The notes beneath the pieces are model-generated. The model was given only the letters and a program-made list of their open reading frames with translations, was not told where the DNA came from and made no database searches. A stretch of 64,000 nt of DNA from Trichosphaerium sp. ATCC 40318 (taxonomy: Eukaryota; Discosea; Flabellinia; Trichosidae), in the NCBI GenBank assembly GCA_038496445.1, contig JALMLS010000322.1:868001-932000 (forward strand), written 5' to 3'. A program made the position numbers and the translations under genes. This document shows, piece by piece, positions 1-11,698 of the stretch. Positions within the stretch are counted from its first letter, which is position 1. Each line of letters begins with the position of its first letter.

Positions 1-1561
1 AATAGTTCACCGTTACGGAGAGCTCCTGAAGTAAAGAGTTGGTGATTTTTGTTTTAAAAGGAGACTCCGTTTTCTGTACCATAATTTACATCATTCTTTA
101 ACAGACATTGATCGGTTATGGAAGAGCATGTGTCCATATCGAACTCAGCAAACAGTTTGTTTTTAGCTGTGACAAAAACATCTCCGGTCTGTTCATCAAC
201 CATAATGCCATCATAAATAGAAGGAACGTCACAAGATTTAACCTTGAGAAAGAGTTAAAAAATCGGCTTTACCCAAAAGCAAACGTACAATTTCACAATT
301 GTAAGCGTTGACAGCGAACAATGATTTATCGGTCAAATACATAACACTTCTGAGTTGAGGACTGAATGACATTGCTTTTGCTGGTTCGAGAAGAGCAGTA
401 TTTGTACATCCTACACAAAGAAAATTTAGTTAACACTTTGTTCACATCTGCACGTGATTTCATATTTTATAAAAACCTTACCTGTGACTACAGTGTCTAC
501 ATCAAGTACAGAACGGATATCAAACCCAAAGTCATCTCTTCCGGTAGCCAAAGCGTTATCAATAAACAACATTGATGCCATTACTCTCTGACCAGGTGCT
601 AGCTGTGGTTCTACAACAGTGATTGTCAAGTCTGGAACACTCAATTGTCTGAAACCAGCAGCAGCGTCTACAAGTATTGTACTGCTGTCAAGAGCAGTCA
701 TGTCTAGTAGAAAGGTAAGGAGCGATCCCAAAACATAAAAAGAAATTCACAATTGTACCATCAATAAAAAACATGTTGTCAGGTGTGCCTGGTATGTTAC
801 TTGTTATTTGTTCTGAAGATGCAGTGATTGAACAATCTTGGTTTTGGAATCCAGAGATTTCATGAAAAGTTCTGTTGTCGTCTCCAATGTACAGAATGTT
901 ATTAACAACAACGCCTACCACAAACAAGTTAATACTTCTTCTATTATTTTTATCAAATATTCATCTCAAAGAACGAGTTAAAGGACATACCTGCTGTTGC
1001 AGTAACACCTGATAGACTGCAATGAAATTTCACTGTGCCAGCTTCAAAGTCATACAAAGATATACTGTCTTCATTCATGAGGTAGGTTTCGCCCGTGGCA
1101 GCATCAAAGAATCCACCAGCTGAGAAAAACGGAATGGTACCACCATTGCTTGCAATCTGAACAGAAATAAGTACAAAAAAAAAAGATATAACAATAAAAG
1201 AGTTATGTTCACTAACCCGAAATCTCTCACACGTGTGTGGGTCTATTATATTGATTCCAGTTTGACTCATTATGGCAACTCTATCAATAGTGGGTATGTG
1301 AAACATGTCAATGAAGGTAAACAATACATCACATTCTAAACAGTCGACTGTCAGTATTGTCTCTATGGCAAAGGAACAAATTGGAGGAGGATAACACGTA
1401 CGTTGCAAAAGTGCGCCTGAAACATCAATGATATCAATGCCACTTACTGGAGAATCTCGGGGAACTACTAAAGCATTGTTTGTTGGTTGAGCTGATACGA
1501 AAGTTACACTGAGTATTATCAAAATACATAGGTGATGATAGTAAGATGATGTTGAACGCAT
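1..1561 (-). CDS. secreted propeller-like protein, copy A (C-terminus beyond window)
   Basis: Eight minus-strand exons fit one open frame: 1561-1402, 1335-1217, 1156-991, 914-759, 703-482, 410-289, 242-80 and 25 to the window edge. Every intron is 46-76 nt with GT/AG ends, and every one is matched by an intron at the same place in the copy at 9870-11698, which fixes the model. The protein opens with a signal peptide (MRSTSSYYHH then a hydrophobic run ending in VSA). Recurring strand-like segments with ILYIGDDNRTF, RSVMYLTDKSLFAVN and VDEQTGDVF resemble blades of an NHL/beta-propeller protein, but I do not recognise a named family. Start chosen at the internal Met directly before the signal peptide; a Met 40 codons upstream would bury it. 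Role unknown; probably extracellular or lumenal. Confidence 0.75.
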
Positions 1562-2070
1562 TTGGTTTGGAATTGTTGAAGAGGTGTTGCGAAGGAGCTT
1601 GTTGTTTTGGTTTATGGTAATTTGAGATGACAGGGGAAAAAGGTTTTCCCCGTTTTCATAATGTAGGTATTCATGTGACAATTTATTAACTTTATCATAC
1701 TTTAAAAACTAATTTAATATCGCTATCACGGTACCTGTAATATACAATGAGGTTTATGAGTACTTTGTTATTGTTTTATATGTGTTTTCCCGATATGTAA
1801 ATATCTATTTTAAAAGGTGTAACGCTTGATACAACGAGAGCGTTGAATTTGTGAATATTCCTTTATTCATACGACAAACAAATAACGTGATCACGTGTGA
1901 TATTGAAAGTACATAATATGGCATGCCTCTTAATAGAAATAGAAACACAATATGTTCTGAATTACAACGTGGGTACACGAGATAAACAACACCACCTGAA
2001 TTATTCAATTCACAAATTCAAAAAAAAAGAGTGTATGGCGACATTATCACTTGATTTCTCGAGAAACATT
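1..2070. repeat. direct duplication, copy A (partner about 10170-12212)
   Basis: The propeller-like gene plus roughly 500 bp of its upstream region is repeated in the same orientation. Upstream of the coding part both copies share long near-identical blocks, including the region with a GTGATCACGTGTGATATTG core and the stretch ending CTTGATTTCTCGAGAAA; similarity stops abruptly just after it (about 2068 and about 12210). The left end of copy A is outside the window. Confidence 0.8.
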
Positions 2071-2374
2071 TGGTGTAACATCGCTATTTCAAATTATTCA
2101 AACATCTTATTATTCCAAGTCTTCTTGTATGGAATCACTCCAAAGCAAACAAATTTTTGAATATTTTTACACGTGATTGTTAAATGGGTGTTTTGTTCGA
2201 GCTTCACAGCTTGTATGAACAAGATAACCGTATGACAGAACAACACCAAGTGATGTATATCTGATACTACTACCTAACTAGGTTATCCCATTACGTTCTG
2301 CAATTCAAACATTGACGGGCTTAGTTTCTTGGTAAAGACAGACAAACAAAAGCAAACAACAGCTTTAGGACGAT

Positions 2375-2731
2375 TTATTCATTAGAAAGGATAGCCTCTT
2401 GTTGATCAAGTTCATCAATAATAGCTTCATATGCAAACTTTTCTTCAATCAATCTTGCATATAAATTCCTGAGGTAGTGTATTTCTGGAGGGATTATTTT
2501 CTAAATCTACTTGATTGTTTCCTCTATCTTGAGCTTTAGAACTCTTATTTGTTCTTCTTGAATGGCACTATGGATATCTTGTCTTGCTATCTTTGCTATG
2601 AGGTTGTTTCGCTGCCGTCTCATATGTCTGTAGTTTTTCCCAAGTTTTGAGCGTGTAGGTTGAGGTGTGATTGTTATAAATGATGTGATTGAAAAGCGAT
2701 TAAGTTTTATTTTTAGATTGATATTTGTCAT
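2375..2731 (-). CDS. small bZIP-like protein
   Basis: Two exons, 2731-2511 and 2468-2375, joined across a 42-nt GT/AG intron that removes two in-frame stops, give 104 residues. The middle holds a basic segment RHMRRQRNNLIAKIAR that matches the bZIP basic-region pattern (Asn, then Ala and Arg at the expected spacing), followed by a charged amphipathic helix rich in Glu, Leu and Ile that continues into exon 2. The leucine heptads are irregular, so DNA binding is an inference. An upstream in-frame ATG at 2797 is possible. A diverged inverted copy lies at 6957-7211. Only a short protein with no other domain. Confidence 0.55.
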
Positions 2732-2810
2732 AATCAACTTGTCAATCTGAGTGAGTGACATAAGATTGATGACTTTTGCCAATGGTTTAAACTTCATCAG
2801 TTATGTAAAG
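2640..2810. repeat. inverted duplication, arm 1 (partner 6790-6990)
   Basis: The N-terminal coding part of the bZIP-like gene and its leader are nearly identical, in reverse orientation, to the region around 6790-6990; the shared frame encodes MTNINLKIKLNRFSITSFI in both. Arm 2 carries about 60 nt more between this segment and the basic region. Confidence 0.75.
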
Positions 2811-3230
2811 AATCAAGTAACAGAACATAGATTCCTGAGAAATTGGAAACACGAATAAGTATGAAATCTGGAAGTAATTCATAGCCAGCCCTATGAAAAG
2901 AAGTTGCAACCTTGCAAAACAGTAGTTTTATCAATCAAAAAACAAACCATTTGAATACGAATAAGATAACCGGAAATGGTATGAAGGTTCTCTACTACGT
3001 GATCCTGGGATCGAACCGTAGTGAGACATATTCTCCTATAGGGTGGTATTGTAGAAAGACAGAAACGCATGAATCTAGCTTTGTGCCAAAATTGTGGGAA
3101 CGCAATTTTTTGTGAATGAGCTGTTAGACGCTTTCTAAAATTTTCCAGAAAGCTACTTGTTATCTCAACAAAGTTTGAACAAGAGGCAAAAGAATAAAAA
3201 TTGTTTTATCTTAATAATTTCCAAATGATA
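2811..3230. other. intergenic, nothing recognised
   Basis: Between the bZIP-like gene start and the 3' end of the PA-7TM gene. No exon-like frame. A short tract at about 3008-3022 resembles the reverse complement of a tRNA T-arm but has no matching acceptor stem. Confidence 0.5.
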
Positions 3231-5195
3231 TCACTGTGAGGTAGTGTCCATAATACCCATTGATGTAGAAAATTGGTTTGGCATTTTGCTTGAAGGTCCA
3301 GCCTTCTCTGATTTTGATGGAATCTTAAACGCAGCAATTTGACAAATACTATTCAACGTGTCAAGATTCTAATAATTTTGCAAAATTTCAAAACAAAAAT
3401 GTTAAAAGGTACCTTGACACTGTTAAACTCATGTATACTATTGCCCATATGAAAATGTAACTGAAAGGGTGTTTGAACGATTGATCTGTAGTGAATCCAG
3501 CACCAATAGAGATGACAGCAACCATTTGAAAAACCCCACTTGCAACAATAAAAGCAGTTGCCTTAATGTAAAAAAAAGTAAGTCACAATTGAGCGGTAAT
3601 AAAAAAGTCACAACCATGTACCTTTACTAGTCTGTCCGTCATTGGATTAGAATCATCTCTCAAAGAGTTCAGCATTCTGTAAACTTTAAATCCACCGTAA
3701 AAAAAACCCAACAAGAAGATTGCACCTACAGAGAAGTAGAGCATTGCCAAGATGTACCAAAGCATAACAGTTCCAACCTGTTTATGTAAGTACTTTGCAT
3801 CGCATAAGATTGATGTTTATTACCTTATAACTTCGTAGTATGCTTGATATTAAATCAACAAGAAATATAACAGGACAAAAGATGAAGAAAGGTATCCTGA
3901 ATCTTCCAAGAAATGGCAATATTTTTACACTTGATTGTGTTGTTAGTTCATGCCTGTAATGAAGTATGAGTGGTTTTATTAGTAGAGTCATCTTCGTATT
4001 GTACCAATATAAAGCAATCAACATTGTTGTCATTACAGCAAAAGGATAAGACATCGTGAGAAGAATATTTGCTGGTATATACGTGATAACCCGCCTAATG
4101 TAGTTTAAAAGCAACACATTACACAAATAGTACCTGCTCCATACGGGATCTATAGTACAATAAACAGCCCGAATAAGATTGCCTACTATAGTAAGAGATA
4201 TCATAATCATACCGATGTTCAAACGAAAGCCCTAGAGGTCAAATAGTTAACAAAAATCAAATTATCAAATAAGACTTGGAACTTACAGAAACTCTAGTAA
4301 TGGCGAGTATTTTATATACACCATACGCAAGTGCAATCCAAGCAGATCCACCAACAATAAGAGAGAAGGGTACCATGAAAGCGTTGTTACCAAGGTAGTC
4401 TTCCCAAGTGTTATGCTCTTGATATTGATCAGGATAAGTTTCACAGTAATATCTCGACATACCGTTTAACCCGATCTCAATTACTAATGTCTCGTTTGCG
4501 CTCATAGACGCCATTATCTTTTCAATATCTTTTGCTGCAAGAAGGCCTATCTCAAAAGCAGGAAACCTTTTTCAAAAATAAGTGTTTTCTTCCCAAAGCA
4601 TTGTGGTTTCGTACTTCCCAATTGTCGACGATAGATCCCTGTGAGTTATCAGAAATGCGCCATATCCAGGGAGGTTGGCTATAATACGTAAAGAACCAAA
4701 ATGGGCAAAACCTCTTCGACAAATTGGATTGGTTTTTGTACGTACTGTTGACTCTAAAGAGAGTAACGAGTCCGATGGCACCTCTCCTTTGCATCTCCAA
4801 TGCTATGTCGTCTTGTATTTCGTCATCATTATCAGATTGTATAGCCTCCAGCACAATTCTATAAACCGGTTTAGAGCAGGTTTATGAAAGTCAAACTACG
4901 AGTTTAGTGCACTGAACTTACCTTCCAGTAACGTTCAAAGATTTTTCTGATACCAACTCTGCTGTCCAGGTATTATTAGGGAACTCTGTACCACCTATAA
5001 ACGGTATACGAGGTGCGTTGTATGTCTACGTAATAAATTAACAGAAAAACACAAATTGTTTGCCAATAGATTATCCCCACGTGACAACAAGCTTATGGTA
5101 CTTACTTTTCCGTAAAATCGATCTGGTTTTATTATTGTAAGCGCACGGCATGTCATAAAATATGTAAAGATAAACAATATCACGTGGTTACGCAT
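3231..5195 (-). CDS. PA-like ectodomain seven-helix membrane protein, copy 1
   Basis: Eleven exons: 5195-5106, 5025-4922, 4858-4746, 4678-4615, 4566-4287, 4231-4134, 4094-4005, 3953-3824, 3777-3622, 3561-3413, 3348-3231; total 1392 nt, 463 residues, in frame throughout. Residues 1-18 are a signal peptide. Residues 30-185 form a lumenal domain whose RRGAIGLVTLF core, a following G-rich strand and FPAFEI segment look like a protease-associated (PA) fold. Then come seven hydrophobic helices at about 187-212, 220-240, 253-277, 295-318, 325-355, 376-397 and 405-422, and a 40-residue hydrophilic tail rich in Ser and Lys. The layout suggests a cell-surface or endomembrane receptor; no GPCR-class motif is evident. 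The paralogue at 38495-40478 has every intron at the same place, and eight of its eleven exons are of equal length. Confidence 0.85.
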
Positions 5196-5392
5196 TTTAT
5201 AAGGTTAACACTTGTTTTGCTGCTACTGGCTTAACAATATTTGAATAAAGTGAAAAACTTTCATCGAAAAAAAGCACAAACTCACGTAAAAAAAACACAT
5301 GACAATTCCGTTAACATAAATGTGTTTAAGTAAACGATAAGGAAGAAACATTGGTGGTTTGCTGACACATTGTGATGGTATTTTATAGTGCA

Positions 5393-6644
5393 CTACATGG
5401 TTTTATGCCAAGCCTTTAATTGCAATGCAAATTGAGGATTTGGTCGAATACATGCTCTCTTCTTTCTGACATGCTTTAACGCTTCCCTAATATTATTAAG
5501 CCGACGTTTCTTTCCTCGAAAAATACACAACGTACATATATGTTAAACCAACACTCTTCATCCCATACGCTATCTGCAACACCATTAAAATAAATAAAAA
5601 AAAAAAGAATCTTCGTACTGCTACTGAACCACTTCTTGAGATTCCAGATGCACTAGTATTAATGAGTACATAAGCGTTAATAATTCTAGCTACCAGTGAA
5701 TGAAGATATTGCTTTCTTTGATAGCAAGTGCGTTGTCAATGAATTCTACGCAGTCGTCCAAAATCGGCGTTATATCAGTTTTTAGACTATCAGTTACATT
5801 CACTTTTTTATACATGAATGACTTAGCACGTCAGTATAATACTAAACGTATTACCACTTACCTTCGGAAATGATGGCAGCACTTTACCATTGACGTTTAC
5901 AATATGTGTTATCTTGAAATCAAGTTAGATGCGGAAACTGTTTCTTTTCCTCATTCGTACTTTTTTCTTATTGAGCAACTTCTCGTTTTGAGCATGTGAT
6001 TGTGTCCCAACGAACACTCTTGGGAAAACACTTACAAATGCTTCCATGTTATGTACAATATGTAGTCGCTAAACCAACGTCATCATCACCTGGTAGGAGT
6101 TGCTACGACTTACTTCGTTTTTCAGCAAAGAATCAGGAATACTATCAATTGGGTTGTTTTCAAGAACTGTAAAGCGTTTGTTTTAACTGGTATACTGTTT
6201 TTTTAAGCGCTTACCTATGTACAGTAGCTCAGGCATGTTTCCAAACTCTGGATGAACTGTTTTTAGATTATTGTCGTTTAAAGACAATTCAACGAGTTTG
6301 GAGCATTGTGTTAGAGTTAATGGGAGCGATTCTATGCAATTATATTGCGCAGAAAGTGCGTTAAGGTTGGTTAGCATGTTAATGCCTTTAGGGAGCGTTT
6401 TTAGGCTGTTGTGATCTAGGTATAGCGATTTTAGATTGCTCATCGCGTTTAAAGAGGGTAGAACAGAAATCTTGTTATAATTAAGCACAAGCGTTGTTAA
6501 ACATCCTAGGTGTATAGAATGCAGTAACGGCTTTGGTAACGCGTTCAAATTCTTTTTTTTTAAGAACAGTGCTCCTTTCTTTATTGGGTAGGTAGTGTTG
6601 TCGATTACTACTATTTTGGGTTCATCAGCGTTTGTTGTGGCCAT
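5393..6644 (-). CDS. leucine-rich repeat dual-specificity phosphatase
   Basis: Eight exons: 6644-6215, 6166-6114, 6068-5961, 5912-5862, 5821-5694, 5652-5619, 5573-5536, 5486-5393; 936 nt, 311 residues. Residues about 40-160 are five LRRs of the LxxLxLxxNxLxxLP type (KSLYLDHNSLKTLP is typical). Residues about 170-305 are a DUSP catalytic domain: VFPRVFVGTQ opening strand, ITHIVNV strand, the general-acid Asp in VTDS, FIDNAL helix, and the signature HCASGISRSG, in which Cys257 and Arg263 give C(X5)R. The C-terminal EALKHVRKKR...PNPQFALQL block is also typical of DUSPs. It should dephosphorylate Ser/Thr/Tyr in target proteins recruited by the LRRs. All catalytic residues are present. Divergent neighbour at 6957 on the other strand. 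Confidence 0.93.
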
Positions 6645-6789
6645 TGCTTGCTGTGTTCACAGAAATTCTGACAGCATATTTTAAATAAGCACTTAAATTT
6701 TTGTTGTTCCAATAATGGCACCGGTGTCTTGCTTCCGGATTTCATACTTAGCCATACTACTAATTTCACAGCCATGTATTTGTGCCGTT

Positions 6790-6990
6790 ACGGCTTCTTA
6801 GTGTCTATCTGATGAAGGTTAAACCATTGGCAAGAGTCATACAATTGATCTTATGCTACACTCAGATTGACAAGATTGATTATGACAAATATCAATCTAA
6901 AAATAAAACTTAATCGCTTTTCAATCACATCATTTATAACAATCAACACCACCAACATGCCTAAGCGCTCAACACCAATGAACAGGAAAC
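6790..6990. repeat. inverted duplication, arm 2 (partner 2640-2810)
   Basis: Reverse-orientation match to the leader and N-terminal part of the gene at 2375-2731, including the AAACCATTGGCAA block and the run encoding NINLKIKLNRF. Confidence 0.75.
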
Positions 6991-7211
6991 AAACCAAATG
7001 CCCACTTCAATTGATGCCCATACGCCCAAAACTTGGAAAAAAGTACAGGCATATGAGACAGCACCGAAACAACCTCATAGCAAAGCTAGCAAGACGTTAT
7101 ATAACGATTTCCGTTCTGGAAGAACGAAACAGAGTTCTAGAGCTTAAGCTAAAGGCAATCAACATAAAAATCGATCAGAATTCTGCAAAACAATCTCCAC
7201 AAATGACCTAG
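6957..7211 (+). CDS. bZIP-like protein, diverged or decaying copy
   Basis: Inverted copy of the gene at 2375-2731. From the Met at 6957 it reads 84 residues with the basic segment RHMRQHRNNLIAKLARR and a better-formed leucine heptad (L, N, L, I spaced by about seven). It also retains a 5' frame that opens at 6867. The sequence after the stop (7215-7310) still resembles exon 2 of the partner but contains stops and lacks a convincing donor, so this copy has probably lost its last exon. Either a shorter functional protein or an early pseudogene. Confidence 0.45.
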   Translation: MPKRSTPMNRKQTKCPLQLMPIRPKLGKKYRHMRQHRNNLIAKLARRYITISVLEERNRVLELKLKAINIKIDQNSAKQSPQMT

Positions 7212-7619
7212 CTTAGGAAATTGTACAAGGTTGATTGAAGATAATTTCATATGACGTTATTATTGATTACCTTGAGCAGTGTAATGATAGAAAGACAACC
7301 TTTTTAACGCAGATGTAACAGCTATCCATACAATTCATAAACAAACTCCATCTTCTTCGATGAATCATATCCTGGTTAATACTGTCGTAATGGTTGGTTT
7401 CAATTAACCAATGTAAATATCACAACCCTTTAATAAGGTAATAATAACCTGCAAAGTAAGATGCTTTCTCTGAACTCATCAATGCTTGCATAGTAGCAGC
7501 AATTCATAGTGTGGGGTTCACATAATGTTTGTATTCAAACTTTGGTACAGACAAAGCATTACGGTATTCATATGATAGTCCAAATTCTCATAAAATGTCT
7601 TTTTCATTCCAAATCACGT
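7212..7619. other. intergenic, decayed exon then nothing
   Basis: The first 100 bp hold the degenerate remnant of the last bZIP-like exon. The rest is AT-rich with no supported frame. Confidence 0.45.
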
Positions 7620-9583
7620 TTATTTTTTTGGTATTGTGAAATTAGTTTGTATGTCTAGGCATGGCCTTGAACGTTTTGCTTGGTGTACATGATCAGGTGA
7701 TATGCGCTGGTATCCGCGGATATTTATTTGCCTAGTATTGATAAGGAAATGACATTGTGAATGAAGAAACAAAAAAAAAAAGAGTCACAAAGTAATCGAA
7801 GACCACTCATTAAAAAAGATCAAGTACCTCAGTTCAACAAAGCTATTAACAATGTGGTATAAGCTTGCATCTGTAAGCTTATTACATTGCTTGACATTTA
7901 ATTGTTCAAGTCTTGGTAATGAGGACAATGCCTATAAAAAACCCAAAAAAGTTAGAAGATGTCTAGACAACTTATTATCTTTTCTTTTTCTTCATGTACC
8001 TCAATACCTACATCAGTAATGCACTTGCACTTCCTAAGATTGAGTGATCTGAGATTCAAACACCTTATGGATAGTTTCCTCAGAGTGTCTGTAACCAAAT
8101 AACATTAGTGTATTGTACATAAATAAAAAGCAGAATCTGTTTAAAGTATCACAACAAACAATGTACGGCTTTAAAAGCCTTTGCACATTATTCACTGTGA
8201 TAAAGTATTATAAAGTCTCCTGCGAGTAGGGTTTTTCAAGAAACTAAACGATGGACAAGGCAGAATAAAACGAAACAAAGATATATTGTCAATCCATATG
8301 AAATTTGATTCGTACCATCTGATATGAAACATTCATCAATCTCCAAGATTTCTATCTCTGTGCAAGCACGTGTAAGTATATCAATACCCTTATCTGTTAT
8401 GTCTTTATTACGCCCACATTTGAGTATTTTCAATTTCTTACAAAACAAAGAAATACCCCTTTTGAGTACGATTAGTGTCACATAGCCAGCGTATTAAGAG
8501 TACCTTAGGGCCAGGTCTGTAAGAGACCAACAACCTGAAATATCTATTGTTGTCACGTGTGTGGTTTTTGAGAGAACTTTTGCTAGACCTGAAGAGTAGA
8601 GTTAAATAATGAAGCACTCAATCGTACCGTCTTTGGTGTTTCAACCAAAATATTAAAGTCACTCACTTCGTACTTATAGCTATCTACCTTTGTTTGTAAG
8701 CCAGCGACATTGGTAAACTAACAACTCCTGGAGGTTCACTAGTTCGCATTGCAACATTAACAAAGGGTCCAATCGACGACATTCGGTCCATGATACATCA
8801 AGTACTTCCATAGTACTTTTCACATTTTCTTGTTTAACTAAACACGTGATATCAGTTTTAGTCACGTTTTTGACACTTGATAAAATACGTACAATCAAGA
8901 AGATTCGATAAGCTCCCACCACGCCATCCACAGAGGTGTAAGGATCGGAGGTTTGTCCAACAAAACGTTTTTAGACATTCGGTTACTAAGTTGATAAGCA
9001 ATGTCGTACTAAGCTAGAACGCGAACCTGTAATGTTCTTGCAGTAGCTGAGATCAAGGGTAGTTATATTGGAAGGTAAGAAAGCCTTTCCTAATGGAATT
9101 CGCGGTGGCAGTTGAGATTTGGATAGATTCAAGTAGAGAAGGCGCGATAGTGCCTTGAGCGCGTCAATGACCTCTGTTGTTACCTTCAATGATATCAATA
9201 CAATACATCAATGCTATTCGACGCACTTTCATCCCATTGAGAGTCAGTCGCTCTAATTGTGCTTTGTTGTTTAATAGCACATCTCTTAATGCGTCAGAAG
9301 CGTTCTTTACTTTATTCAAGTGTAATTCTCGCAGTTCGCGTTGATTGCGAAGTAGTTTAACGCTGAATGGCGAATTACACTCAAACAACTCAATTGTTTC
9401 AAATTCACAAGCCATAAATGATTGCAGCGCGCCAGGTTGTGCTTGAAACTTGCCATTGGAGTTAAAATGTTGGAATATCGAAGAGAATACGTTTAACGGC
9501 ATTTTTGAGGCGTCAAATAGAGCGTCATGGCCTTCTAGCGCTACTATACAGTGTTCTTGTAGTGTTGGAATTGGCAATGCCAT
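7620..9583 (-). CDS. AMN1/FBXL-type leucine-rich repeat protein
   Basis: Nine exons: 9583-9227, 9183-9027, 8985-8893, 8837-8688, 8588-8504, 8458-8316, 8088-8000, 7931-7828, 7731-7620; 1290 nt, 429 residues. From about residue 90 it is a run of cysteine-containing LRRs, for example TTLDLSYCKNITV, EVLDVSWTEC, TTIDISGCWSLTDLAL and RSLNLRKCKCITDVGI, the type found in AMN1 and FBXL proteins. Residues 1-60 are hydrophobic/helical and could be a degenerate F-box. The C-terminal 37 residues are basic and carry no repeat. Likely a substrate-recognition subunit of a ubiquitin ligase, by family. The 227-nt intron 8089-8315 is much longer than its neighbours. Unlike the GVHTI-type LRR genes in this window it is intron-rich. 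Confidence 0.85.
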
Positions 9584-9869
9584 CAGGTGTTGCTTTTGTT
9601 GAGGTCTCAACACTTAAACCCTAGTCACGTTAGTCACGTGCACTTAATTACATGTTTCTTAAAACGGCAATGAGTGTATATGAGATTGTAAATTACATCA
9701 GGTGAGTCCAACTAGCATGTGGGTTCCTTCATGACTATTTTACTTTATTAAAGTCTACACTTACAAGACGCAATAAACGCCGTTCTAGGTAATTCACACA
9801 AAATAGTAATACTTCATACAGTTTGTATAAACAGAGCTACATTATAACGAATTCACTGCTTTCACAAAA

Positions 9870-11698
9870 CTAGATTTCCGGATTGAATAGAAAACCTGCT
9901 ATTGCTAAACCTGTGTTTCCAACTGTTCCAAGGAGTGTAGATACACGAGAGGCTATATCTATCTTATGTACTCTACCGTCATTGCAGGTGTATGCCAGTG
10001 CATCGTCGGTGCAGTAGGTTAGATCTACTTGAATGTGAGACAAAATTTGTATCAAAATAAATGGTGTTTCTTGTGACATACCTTGGATGTTGCATTCTAA
10101 GATAATACTACTGGTACTTTGCTCACATTGCCCTTCTGTAAAGCCATTAATTCTCCTTACGCCTGAGCCGCTACCAAAAAATAGTCGGCCATCGCGGAGA
10201 GCTCCTTCAGAAAAGTTAGTTGTTGCAGTTTTAGGGTTGGTTTTCTGTACCAAAGTTTTTCGTAAGGCGTAGCCGACAAGGCTTGGCTTTGAACGAACAT
10301 GTGTCCATATCGACATCAAGAGCCATTCTATTTTCTGCTGTAGCAAACACATCTCCGGTTTGTTCATCAACCATTATGGCATCAATATTAGAAGGAATGT
10401 CACAAGATTTAACCTTGAGAAAGAGTTAAAAAATCGCCTTTACCCAAAAGTAAAACGTACAATTTCACAATTGAAAGCGTTGACAGCAAACAATGATTTA
10501 TCGGTCAAATACATAACACTTCTAAGTTGAGGACTGAATGACATTGCTTTTGCTGGTTCGAGAAGAGCAGTATTTGTACATCCTACACGAAGAAAATTAG
10601 TTAACCTTCTAGCACGTGATTTCATATTAAATAACCTTACCTGCGACTACAGTGTCTAAATCAAATACAGGTCGGATATCAAACCCAAAGTCACTTCTTC
10701 CAGTTGCCAAAACGTCACCAACACCGTCAAAGAAAAACATTGATGCCAAAACTCTGTCACCAGGTGGTATTGGTAGTTCTGTAACAGTGATTGTCATATC
10801 TGGAATACTCAACCGTCTGAAACCAAAATTAGCTTCAACGAGTATTGTCCTGTTGTCAAGAGCGGTCATGGCTAGTAGAACTAAGGTAAGAGAACAGCCT
10901 TAAATACAAAAAACAATGTACCATTTACAGCAAACCTGTTGTCAGGTGTGCCTGGTATGTTACTTGTTATTTGTTCTGAAGATGCAGTGATTGAACAATC
11001 TTGGTTTTGGAATCCAGAGATTTCGTGAAAAGTTCTGTTGTCGTCTCCAATGTACAGAATGTTATTAACAACAATGCCTACCACAAAGAGTTAATACTTC
11101 TTCGATTATTGTTATCAAATATTCATCTCAAAGAACGAGTTAAAGGACTTACCTGCTCTTGCAGAAACGCCTGATAGACTGCAGTGAAATTTGAATGATC
11201 CTTCTTCAACATCATACGATGATATACTGTCTTCATTCATGACGTAGGTTGTTTGTGTGGTGTCATCAAAGAATCCACCAGCTGAGAAAAAAGGAATGGT
11301 ACCCTCAGTGCTCTGAAAGGAATATTAGCAAAAAAAGAGCCTAAAAGAATACGATGCTAACCTGAATCGTCTCACAAGTTGATGGATCTACTATCGCAAA
11401 CGAGAAATCAGTCATCACCGCCAGCTTATTGATTGTGGGTATGTGGAATAAATCAATAAACGGGTCTTGGAGTTTGTCGCAGACTAAAAAAACTCCAAAG
11501 TCAGTGTTATAAAATTCAAAATAAAAAACAATCTGAAGATGCTGTACCTTTCAGTACTTGGCCAGAAAGAAGAGTGATTTGAATCCCTCTTGGAATATGA
11601 AAGCCTATAACAGCATTTTTTGGTTGTGAAGCTGATACGAAAGTTACACTGAGTATTATCAAAATACACAGGTGATAGTAAGATGATGTTGAAAGCAT
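9870..11698 (-). CDS. secreted propeller-like protein, copy B (complete)
   Basis: Nine exons: 11698-11548, 11483-11362, 11312-11153, 11077-10922, 10871-10641, 10582-10461, 10413-10251, 10204-10082, 10027-9870; 1386 nt, 461 residues. Signal peptide at 1-24 ending VSAS. Same architecture as copy A; the additional C-terminal exons supply GALRDGRLFFGSG, GQCEQSTSS and NDGRVHKIDIASR, again short strand-turn-strand units ending in a repeated G-T-V-G. Several Cys (CTDD, TCND, ECN) suggest disulfides and a secreted location. The family is not recognised; an NHL or lactonase-like propeller is the best guess. Confidence 0.85.

Noticed and set aside
1805-2008. 67-codon frame repeated at 11953-12141
   Set aside because: Conserved only because the segment is duplicated; indels between copies break the frame and no signal or domain is visible.
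2985-3060. tRNA-like T-arm on the minus strand (GGTTCGATCCC)
   Set aside because: No pairing 7-bp acceptor stem, no D-arm and no anticodon arm in the required spacing.
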